From Pseudomonadota bacterium (GTDB lineage Bacteria; SZUA-182; DTGQ01): a stretch of 5,641 nt of DNA. The stretch spans positions 1 through 5,641 of the forward strand of contig JAUWIR010000326.1 in NCBI GenBank assembly GCA_030605265.1, written 5' to 3'. The notes under the pieces were generated by a model. It worked only from the letters and a program-made list of their open reading frames with translations. It ran no database searches and was not told the DNA's origin. Both the position numbers and the translations under genes were made by a program. This document shows positions 1-5,566 of this stretch, piece by piece (position 1 is the stretch's first letter; the number at the start of each line of letters is the position of its first letter).

Positions 1-509
1 GGAAGGAAGAAGAGCTATCTCAAATGAAAGAGGTGGTAGCTGAGTACGATAAATCCCTTGCTCAGAGGGAAGAAGAATTATCTCAATTAAAAGAAGAGAT
101 AACAGAATATAATGATTCCCTTAACCAGCGAAATAATCAATTATTACAGCTAAAAAATGAAATAGAAAAAGTTCGTGAATCTTTTGCCAAACGTAATAAA
201 GAACTATCCGGACTGAATAATGAACTTGAAAAACATCGCCAGGGCATTTTCTACAGGGATGAAGAAATTGATAGGATCAGAAATAACCTTAACGTGGCAA
301 CTGAACTGGTCAAACACCTGGAAGGTGTCCTGCGAAGTATTCAGAACCGCTTTCCCTATAGATTATACAAATTGGTGCAATATAAATGTAAAAGATTGTT
401 TAGGCAATATCCTCAATTTTTTTATTTATTTATCCTTAATATCATAACTAATTTTTATTTGAGCCGCCTGCACAAAAAAAAGGGGGTCCGAATATTCCCG
501 GCTCAATAA
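1..509 (+). CDS. 3' end of a coiled-coil protein with 21-residue repeats (5' partial)
   Basis: The reading frame is already open at the left edge, with its first full codon at base 3. The residues before the first ATG (base 24) continue the same repeat, so that ATG is very probably internal and the gene starts upstream. The visible part begins with about 100 residues rich in Glu, Lys, Asn, Gln and Leu, in 21-residue (three-heptad) units, which predicts a long coiled coil. Counting from the ATG at 24, residues 131-146 are strongly hydrophobic (QFFYLFILNI and onward), with basic runs on both sides (KCKRLFR before, HKKK after). This could be a membrane-associated or amphipathic tail. In polysaccharide clusters such coiled coils often follow a methyltransferase or glycosyltransferase domain, but no catalytic part is visible here, so I assign no function. 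The gene ends at the TAA at 507-509 and is separated from the next gene by 157 bp. Confidence 0.75.
   Translation, partial: KEEELSQMKEVVAEYDKSLAQREEELSQLKEEITEYNDSLNQRNNQLLQLKNEIEKVRESFAKRNKELSGLNNELEKHRQGIFYRDEEIDRIRNNLNVATELVKHLEGVLRSIQNRFPYRLYKLVQYKCKRLFRQYPQFFYLFILNIITNFYLSRLHKKKGVRIFPAQ
3..299 (+). repeat. In-frame 63-bp (21-residue) coding repeats
   Basis: Four full units start at bases 48, 111, 174 and 237, and a 15-residue partial unit occupies 3-47. Each follows a pattern like xxSLxQRxxELxQLKxEIxxY. The first three full units are clear and the fourth is degenerate. DNA identity between units is modest, so this is an old amplification conserved at protein level rather than a recent tandem duplication. 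Three heptads per unit keep the coiled-coil register unbroken. Confidence 0.75.
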
Positions 510-526
510 CCCCCGGCACTGTTTTT
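482..526 (+). terminator. Possible weak terminator hairpin at the end of the coiled-coil gene
   Basis: GGGGGT at 482-487 can pair with ACCCCC at 509-514, and CCG at 488-490 with CGG at 499-501 inside it, leaving a bulge. Seven bases after the stem a T5 run (522-526) begins, followed by more T-rich sequence. The stem overlaps the stop codon and the loop is large, so this is only a candidate. The bigger inverted repeat just downstream could also separate the two transcripts. Confidence 0.3.
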
Positions 527-542
527 AATTTTTGGTAATATT

Positions 543-652
543 TCACCACGGAGGCCCAGAGACACAGAGTCACTGAGATTAGAGTCAGCTTATGAAGAAT
601 GTTTTGGTCAGATCTTTTGATTTTTCTCTGTGTCTCTGTGCCTCCGTGGTGA
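543..652. repeat. Long inverted repeat (27-bp arms, one mismatch) of the CACGGAGGCACAGAG family
   Basis: The left arm (543-569) and right arm (626-652) are reverse complements at 26 of 27 positions; the only mismatch is base 556 against 639. They enclose a 56-base spacer. Each arm is built on an 8-bp period (GAGGCAC-AGAGACAC-AGAG). From general familiarity, sequences of this kind are dispersed, mostly intergenic repeats in many environmental bacterial genomes. The RNA could form a very stable stem. No T-run follows the right arm, so it is not a standard intrinsic terminator. The right arm ends just before the ribosome binding site of the fusion gene. No transposase or target-site duplication is visible. 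Confidence 0.85.
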
Positions 653-655
653 GCT

Positions 656-660
656 GAAGG
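656..660 (+). promoter_or_regulatory. Ribosome binding site of the glycosyltransferase-radical SAM gene
   Basis: GAAGG lies 6 bases before ATG 667 and 9 bases before the adjacent in-frame ATG 670, so either can be the start; both give almost the same protein. The site begins 3 bases after the inverted-repeat arm. A stem formed by the repeat would therefore sit directly next to the ribosome landing site. Confidence 0.55.
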
Positions 661-666
661 TCTTTA

Positions 667-3183
667 ATGATGAAAATTTTAATGATACATCCCCATGATA
701 TCTATTCTAATTTAGAACCCTGGACTATCCGAATTACCAATATAGCCAAAGAGTTTGTCAAGAGAGATTGTCAGGTAAAGCTTGTTTATCATCTGCTTGA
801 TACAACCTTGCCTCCTGAGGTAGCTGCGGAGCGTCAGGAATTTGAGTTTGAAACCATACCACTCATACGATTTCAACGGACTTTATTAAAAAAATTAAAA
901 ATAATGAATCAGTTAGTTGATTGGGCCGATGTTGTCCATTTTCAAAAATGCTTTCCCCATGCAGCACTACCTGCTGTTTGGGCATCCTATCGCCTGGGGA
1001 AACCGGTACACTATGACTGGGATGATTGGGAATATGAAATCTATAATTATCGTCCCAACAACAAATGGATCGGAGGATCTATTAATACCTTTGAAAAAAG
1101 CCTCCCATCATTGGTGGATACAGTATCTGTTGCCAGTGAAGCCTTAAGAAAGCTTTGCCTTGAATGTGGCGTAAGAGAGGATAAAATTTTTGAAGCTCAT
1201 GTAGGAGCGGACCTTCAGATGTTTCACCCTGATGTTGATGGAAGTGAGGTGAGGCGGATGCATGATATTGAGGGGCCTATTGTATTGTATTTAGGGCAGC
1301 TTCATGGTGCGCAATACGCCGAACTTTTTCTCCAGGCAGCCAAACGGATTCTCTCAAGACGCAGTGATGTGAATTTCCTTGTGGTAGGGTCCGGTGACCG
1401 CTTTGGAGAACTCCACGGTTTGACGGAGAGTTTGGGCATAGGACATAAGGTAATCTTTACCGGAGCTGTAAGCCATGAAATGGTCCCCAAATATATTGCT
1501 GCAGCAGATATTGCCGTGGCCTGTTTTGAGGATACAAAACAGACACGCTGTAAAAGTCCGTTAAAAGTAGTTGAATACTTAGCCTCAGGAAAAGCTATTG
1601 TGGCCAGTAATATGGGTGAGGTACCCAAAATGCTTCATGAATGCGGCATTTTAGCTAAACCTGGGGATGTGGGAAGTCTTGCCAATGGGATTGATACATT
1701 ATTAAATAACCCTGAATTACGAGAGGAATTAGGAAAAAAAGTCAGGAAAAGGGCTGAGGAAAAATATAATTGGGGAGTAACTGCCTCAAATATTCTTCAA
1801 GCGTATGATCTTGGATTGAAAATACGCCATATCGGGTTGAGAAAGAATAAAGAAGGCACAAAGGCACAAAGGCACAAAGGTACAGAGGATGAAATTTCGT
1901 ATAAAAAAAATAGCAGTAATATATTAATTCAAAGAAGGGAACAAAATATCACCTCAAATGGGTCGTCCTCAAGCAAGATACAGCAATTCTGGAAAAATAA
2001 TCGGTATTTCATGGGAATGATGGATGGCCAAAAAGTATATTCAGGGCCATTTTTGGTTCAATTAGATGTAACCAATCGTTGTAATAACGATTGCCTTGCC
2101 TGCTGGTGTAGATCTCCACTCCTATCGGAAAAGATAATGGACCCTGAGACTCAAAAACAGACCCTCAGCTTTGAGCGTGTTAGTCAACTCCTTGAAGAAT
2201 TACATCAAATGGGCACACAGGAAATTTATATCGCCGGCGGTGGAGAACCCTTTATGCATCCCCAATTTATGGAAATTTTAAGAATTATAAAAAACTACGG
2301 GATGATTGTTTACATTAATACAAATTTTACTTTAGTGGACAAAAAAAAAGCAGAACAAATAGTAGATCTTGGAGTTGACCACTTAACCATAAGTTTATGG
2401 GCAGGTACACCTGAAACCTATAGTAAATGCCATCCGAACAAGACCGAAGAAACCTTTCATCAAATTGTCGACGTTGTAAAATATCTTGTCAGTATCAAGG
2501 AAGAAAGACCTTTTATCAAGCTATATAATGTGATTTCTAAAGTTAATTATCATGAGATAGAGCAGATGGTTGATATTGCCTGTGAGACAGGAGTTGAATC
2601 TGTTGAATTTACTATGGTGGACACCATCCCCGGTTATACGGACACACTACTTCTTTCAAAGGATGAGCGGATTGAGTTGATTGAAATAAGTAACTTTGTT
2701 CAAGAAAAAGTTGAAAAAATTAATAAAGAGAAAAATAAAAATCTTATTCTTTTTCGCTTTGATGAATTTATAAGAAGAATCTCGACTGAAGAGGATACCC
2801 TTGAGGGACACTACGATAAAAATATCGTTGATTCAATCCCTTGTTATGTTGGTTGGTTCTTTGTGCGTATTTTACCTGATGGTAATGTCAACTCATGTTT
2901 AAAATCCCATCGCATACCGATTGGAAACATATATAATCAAAGCTTCAAAGAAATCTGGGCCTCTGAAAAACAGGCAGAGTTCCGGCGAAAAACCAAGGTT
3001 TACAAAAAAGATGATCCTTATTTTTCTCTGATCGGTAATGATCCTTGTGCCAAGGTGGGCTGTTATAAAAGTTGTGACAACTTGGGGCACAATCAACATG
3101 TTCATAAAATTCTCAAATCGATGGGCTTTGGGAAAAAACTACTTTTACATTCCGGCAGATATTTCATGAAACCCTATAATTAG
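667..3183 (+). CDS. Fusion protein: GT4-like glycosyltransferase + radical SAM/SPASM-like enzyme
   Basis: The product is 838 residues, about twice the length of either family alone. Residues 1-385 are a GT-B glycosyltransferase. The N-terminal Rossmann half starts KILMIHPHD and contains an HYDWDDWE motif (115-122). The donor-binding half starts at VLYLGQLHG (206-214) and has FLVVGSGDR, FTGAVSHEMVPKYIAAADI and KSPLKVVEYLASGKAIVAS. The second Glu of the EX7E motif is present (E303), but the first position is not acidic. Residues 386-448 are a low-complexity linker. Residues 449-838 are radical SAM: CX3CX2C at C472/C476/C479 for the catalytic [4Fe-4S] cluster, GGGEP at 524-528, then C726, C744 (CX12GX4C), C794, C799 and C803, which suit a SPASM/twitch auxiliary cluster. 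This half is a clear paralogue of the next gene. The sugar donor, acceptor and radical reaction are unknown. An internal start at M449 (base 2011) could give a separate radical SAM protein, but no good ribosome site precedes it. Confidence 0.88.
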   Translation: MMKILMIHPHDIYSNLEPWTIRITNIAKEFVKRDCQVKLVYHLLDTTLPPEVAAERQEFEFETIPLIRFQRTLLKKLKIMNQLVDWADVVHFQKCFPHAALPAVWASYRLGKPVHYDWDDWEYEIYNYRPNNKWIGGSINTFEKSLPSLVDTVSVASEALRKLCLECGVREDKIFEAHVGADLQMFHPDVDGSEVRRMHDIEGPIVLYLGQLHGAQYAELFLQAAKRILSRRSDVNFLVVGSGDRFGELHGLTESLGIGHKVIFTGAVSHEMVPKYIAAADIAVACFEDTKQTRCKSPLKVVEYLASGKAIVASNMGEVPKMLHECGILAKPGDVGSLANGIDTLLNNPELREELGKKVRKRAEEKYNWGVTASNILQAYDLGLKIRHIGLRKNKEGTKAQRHKGTEDEISYKKNSSNILIQRREQNITSNGSSSSKIQQFWKNNRYFMGMMDGQKVYSGPFLVQLDVTNRCNNDCLACWCRSPLLSEKIMDPETQKQTLSFERVSQLLEELHQMGTQEIYIAGGGEPFMHPQFMEILRIIKNYGMIVYINTNFTLVDKKKAEQIVDLGVDHLTISLWAGTPETYSKCHPNKTEETFHQIVDVVKYLVSIKEERPFIKLYNVISKVNYHEIEQMVDIACETGVESVEFTMVDTIPGYTDTLLLSKDERIELIEISNFVQEKVEKINKEKNKNLILFRFDEFIRRISTEEDTLEGHYDKNIVDSIPCYVGWFFVRILPDGNVNSCLKSHRIPIGNIYNQSFKEIWASEKQAEFRRKTKVYKKDDPYFSLIGNDPCAKVGCYKSCDNLGHNQHVHKILKSMGFGKKLLLHSGRYFMKPYN
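1855..1888 (+). repeat. 8-bp tandem repeat (GGCACAAA)n inside the fusion linker
   Basis: Three exact copies of GGCACAAA (1855-1862, 1863-1870, 1871-1878) are followed by a variant, GGTACAGA, and a final GG. Because 8 is not a multiple of 3, each copy is read in a different frame, giving EGTKAQRHKGTED. This looks like a non-coding repeat that has been translated rather than a selected peptide repeat. It belongs to the same broad 8-bp repeat style as the inverted repeat upstream of this gene. Confidence 0.85.
1903..1910 (+). other. A8 homopolymer in the fusion linker; its length sets the reading frame
   Basis: The tract encodes K413, K414 and the start of N415. With nine A the frame reads TAT AAA AAA AAA TAG and stops at once, giving a 415-residue glycosyltransferase. 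With seven A it reaches TAA six codons beyond the AAA AAA pair. Only A8, or a change by whole codons, joins the two domains. It is therefore a plausible site for slippage, or for a sequencing error. Confidence 0.6.
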
Positions 3184-3187
3184 GGAG
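3183..3187 (+). promoter_or_regulatory. Ribosome binding site of the stand-alone radical SAM twin
   Basis: GGGAG overlaps the last base of the upstream TAG stop and lies 8 bases before ATG 3196. This supports that start and suggests translation linked to that of the fusion gene. Confidence 0.6.
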
Positions 3188-3195
3188 TTACCAGA

Positions 3196-4344
3196 ATGAA
3201 TGAAAAAAACCTCCCCTTGGATATTAAAGGGATATTAGATGGTAAAAGGGCATTTACCGGACCCGAACAAGTTGTTATTGATCTAACAAATCGATGTAAT
3301 AATAATTGCATCGCTTGTTGGACGGGATCTCCTTTATTGCGAGAAAAAACTCCTCCGGATCACTGGAAATCCCTTGAATTTCCCTATGAATTGATGAAGG
3401 AAATCATTTTTGATTTACATAAATTAGGTACCAAGCGAATTCGGTTTACTGGTGGTGGAGAGCCTTTCATGCACTCACATATAATGGAGCTGTTGGAATA
3501 TGTTAAATCCTTAGGGATGGCCTGTGCGGTGACCACCAATTTTACCCTCATGGATGAAACAAAAATAGAAAAAATCATCGAAATCGGGCTGGATGAAATA
3601 GCAGTGAGCATGTGGGCAGGCGATCCGATTACCTATTCCAGAACACACCCCAATAAAACGGAAAAAACTTTTGATCGAATTGTCTTTCTTCTGAGTAAAC
3701 TGGGAAATGAAAAAAATTGCTTACCTAGGGTTACAATTGCTAATGTCCTGTCCTGTATGAACTATCCAACTGTTATGCGCATGTTTGATTTTGCTGAACA
3801 TGTCAAAGCGAATGCCGTTTATTACACTCTGGTAGATCCAATACCGGAATACACGGACGGCCTTCTATTAAATCCGCAACACTCACAAGAGTTACTTGGC
3901 ATGATAGCTGAAGTTGAAAAAAAGGCAGCCTCACTGCCGGAACATGGTAAAATTGAGCTTGAAAATTTTGATCAGTTTAAACGCCGTGTAGCTAATTCAA
4001 ATACCGGCGCCGGTCACTACGATAATAATATGATTGATAATATCCCCTGTTATGTTGGAGGGATGTTTGCTCGTCTGCTGCCGGATGGTTCTGTGAGCCC
4101 TTGTTGCAGGGGAGTCAATAAGCCTTTAGGGAATCTCTTTCAAAACTCTTTTGCAGAGATTTGGCATTCACCAGCCTATTGTGAATTCAGATATAATGCC
4201 AAGCATCTAAAAAAAAATCACCCTTATTTTCATCCTATAGGCTGTTATACTACTTGTGACAACCTAATGCATAATCTGGAAATCCATAGACGAATGCTAA
4301 CAATTTTCCCGGAATTAGAGAAAAAACTTACTACATTAAAATGA
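3196..4344 (+). CDS. Radical SAM/SPASM-like (twitch) enzyme, paralogue of the upstream fusion's C-terminal half
   Basis: The product is 382 residues, full length for a radical SAM enzyme with an auxiliary-cluster domain. The catalytic [4Fe-4S] motif CX3CX2C is C34/C38/C41 within DLTNRCNNNCIACW. GGGEP at 86-90 is the usual SAM-binding glycine motif. The C-terminal part has C285 and C303 in a CX12GX4C pattern, then C304, C350 and C354. C285, C303, C350 and C354 match cysteines in the upstream twin and could fully ligate one auxiliary cluster. By eye the two proteins are about half identical in the core, sharing TNFTL, WAG and HPNKTE. The start is 12 bp after the previous stop, so this is an operon gene. 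Its reaction is unknown. Twitch-domain enzymes such as BtrN oxidise aminocyclitols, which makes a sugar substrate reasonable here, but SPASM enzymes also act on peptides. Confidence is high for the family and low for any reaction. Confidence 0.92.
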   Translation: MNEKNLPLDIKGILDGKRAFTGPEQVVIDLTNRCNNNCIACWTGSPLLREKTPPDHWKSLEFPYELMKEIIFDLHKLGTKRIRFTGGGEPFMHSHIMELLEYVKSLGMACAVTTNFTLMDETKIEKIIEIGLDEIAVSMWAGDPITYSRTHPNKTEKTFDRIVFLLSKLGNEKNCLPRVTIANVLSCMNYPTVMRMFDFAEHVKANAVYYTLVDPIPEYTDGLLLNPQHSQELLGMIAEVEKKAASLPEHGKIELENFDQFKRRVANSNTGAGHYDNNMIDNIPCYVGGMFARLLPDGSVSPCCRGVNKPLGNLFQNSFAEIWHSPAYCEFRYNAKHLKKNHPYFHPIGCYTTCDNLMHNLEIHRRMLTIFPELEKKLTTLK

Positions 4345-5429
4345 TCATGACAGAAAGAGGAAATAGAATTGTACATTCTTACTATAAATTTATAAGCAAT
4401 ATATGGAAATCCAATTTTACAACACTTCCCTCCCCTTATAAACTGACCTTTGCTGTTACTTATCATTGTAATCATAAATGCAAGCTATGTAATATCTGGA
4501 AAAAGCCTCTTAAGGAGGAGCTGGATATCGAAGATTTTGAAAGATTCTTTGAGAATTGTAATAAATTTAATTGGATACACCTAACAGGAGGAGAAATTTT
4601 TTTAAGAGATGATTTACTAAAAATTATCAAAATAATTTTTGAACGATCTAAGGATCTGTATCTATTTCAATTTCCTACAAATGGCTATTTAACAGAAAAA
4701 ATAGTATCTACTGTTCAGGAGGTATTACGCCTTTCTTCAAAACCACCTAAAATAATGGTTGGAGTTAGTATAGACGGCCCCAAAAAAGTACATGATAAAT
4801 TAAGAGGCACTAAAAACGCATGGAAGAAGGCGATGGATACCTTTATTGAACTCCGGAAAATGGGACAAGTACAAACTTATATAGGAATGACTTTATCCTC
4901 CTTGAATCACCAATTAATTGATGAAACGTATCTTTCAATAAAAGAAAGATACCCAAAATTCACCTATGAAAGTTTTAACATTAACATAGTACATCAATCC
5001 AAACATTATTTTAATAATATGCAAAACAAAAACACCAATTTTTCTAAAAAAGAGACACATGAACTAGCCGACACTATCCGGAAGATGTGCAAAAGAAAAA
5101 TATTTTCCTTTACACCAACCCAATATCTAAGGAAAAAGTATCTGGAAAATGTTATTAAAAAATTAACATCAGAACCTATCCCTTTTAAATGTCAAGCCTT
5201 GTCAGTATCTTGTTTCATTGATCCCTATGGGGATATTTATCCCTGCACTTTATGGGAAAAAAAAGTAGGGAATATTAAAACTTTCAATTATTCATTAAAA
5301 AAGGTATGGAATGATAAAGATATCGTATGTGTAAGAAAAATAATTAAAACAAAAGGCTGCACAAATTGCTGGACGGCTTGTGAGGCATACCCCGGCATGT
5401 TGGGAAAACTCTCTAAACTTATTATATAA
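4341..5429 (+). CDS. Radical SAM protein with SPASM domain, divergent from the two upstream
   Basis: The product is 362 residues. CX3CX2C is C43/C47/C50 in YHCNHKCKLCNIWK, followed by TGGE (82-85) and SIDG (143-146), both normal for the radical SAM barrel. The C-terminal SPASM-type region has C284 and C302 (CX12GX4C, in DPYGDIYPC), then GN (310-311), C330, and C340/C343/C347 (CX2CX3C); C291 is extra. This is a richer cysteine set than in the twins and could hold one or two auxiliary clusters. The ATG overlaps the preceding stop as ATGA. No convincing ribosome site precedes it, so translational coupling is likely; M3 (base 4347) is an alternative start. The gene is visibly more A/T-rich than the 5' part of the fusion gene and shares little sequence with the twins outside the motifs, so it probably joined the operon separately. 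Its substrate is unknown; context suggests glycan or lipid-linked sugar modification. Confidence 0.9.
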   Translation: MIMTERGNRIVHSYYKFISNIWKSNFTTLPSPYKLTFAVTYHCNHKCKLCNIWKKPLKEELDIEDFERFFENCNKFNWIHLTGGEIFLRDDLLKIIKIIFERSKDLYLFQFPTNGYLTEKIVSTVQEVLRLSSKPPKIMVGVSIDGPKKVHDKLRGTKNAWKKAMDTFIELRKMGQVQTYIGMTLSSLNHQLIDETYLSIKERYPKFTYESFNINIVHQSKHYFNNMQNKNTNFSKKETHELADTIRKMCKRKIFSFTPTQYLRKKYLENVIKKLTSEPIPFKCQALSVSCFIDPYGDIYPCTLWEKKVGNIKTFNYSLKKVWNDKDIVCVRKIIKTKGCTNCWTACEAYPGMLGKLSKLII

Positions 5430-5432
5430 TTT

Positions 5433-5442
5433 TTAACGTTAA
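5433..5442. repeat. Perfect palindrome TTAACGTTAA
   Basis: This 10-bp palindrome lies 4 bases after the radical SAM stop codon. Its TAACGTTA core recurs at 5512-5519, exactly 78 bp downstream. It could be a protein-binding site, a direct repeat flanking an insertion, or chance in A/T-rich sequence. Confidence 0.35.
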
Positions 5443-5468
5443 GGGTTCAGAGTTCACCGTTCAGGGTT
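5443..5468. repeat. 7-bp tandem repeat (TTCAGGG-like)
   Basis: Units TTCAGAG (5446-5452), TTCACCG (5453-5459) and TTCAGGG (5460-5466) are preceded by GGG and followed by TT. This is another dispersed-repeat style seen between genes of environmental bacteria. It has only three imperfect copies and no sign of coding use. Confidence 0.55.
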
Positions 5469-5509
5469 GCCTTTACTTCATTGATCTTTCTGGTAAGCTT
5501 TTATCCGTA

Positions 5510-5521
5510 AATAACGTTATT
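5510..5521. repeat. Perfect palindrome AATAACGTTATT
   Basis: This 12-bp palindrome sits 45 bp before the start codon of the next gene and shares the TAACGTTA core with the palindrome at 5433. Its position upstream of a gene would suit an operator, but I cannot identify clear -35/-10 boxes around it. Confidence 0.35.
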
Positions 5522-5550
5522 GTGAAAAAAAAATAATGCCAAAATAGAAA

Positions 5551-5556
5551 AAGGAG
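5551..5556 (+). promoter_or_regulatory. Ribosome binding site that selects a GTG start
   Basis: AAGGAG lies 10 bases before GTG 5567 but 25 bases before the in-frame ATG 5582. The spacing favours the GTG as the start of the gene that runs off the window. Confidence 0.6.
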
Positions 5557-5566
5557 CTTTTCTACA

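Noticed and set aside
24..509. Treating ATG 24 as the true start of the coiled-coil gene, since a purine-rich GGAAGAAGAG lies upstream
   Set aside because: The codons before it continue the same 21-residue repeat without a stop, so the purine-rich stretch is better explained as Glu/Lys codons.
592..657. A 21-codon open frame (starting MKNVLVRSF, ending with SLCLCASVV near its end) just before the fusion gene, possibly a small Cys-containing peptide for the radical SAM enzymes
   Set aside because: Its second half is simply the translation of the right arm of the inverted repeat, and no ribosome binding site precedes the ATG.
1302..1628. Reverse-strand open frame of 108 codons opposite the glycosyltransferase domain
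   Set aside because: It lies wholly within a well-supported domain on the + strand, has no recognisable motif and no independent evidence of being a gene.
1855..1888. Possible CRISPR or regulatory tandem array
   Set aside because: The units are only 8 bp, have no spacers, and lie inside a continuous coding frame.
2341..2349. A9 tract in the radical SAM half, and a similar A9 at 4209-4217, as programmed slippage sites
   Set aside because: Both lie within domains where the conserved frame continues on each side. Slippage would only truncate the enzyme, and long A runs are common in this A/T-rich sequence.
3384..3611. Reverse-strand open frame opposite the radical SAM twin
   Set aside because: It is a shadow of the conserved core of the + strand gene. 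The same applies to the short reverse frames at 2899-3105 and 4245-4475, and to the + strand out-of-frame stretches at 220-447 and 917-1147.
5547..5561. Small hairpin (GAAAA with TTTTC) around the AAGGAG site as a translation switch
   Set aside because: The stem is about five mostly A/T pairs with a tiny loop, too weak to claim as regulatory.
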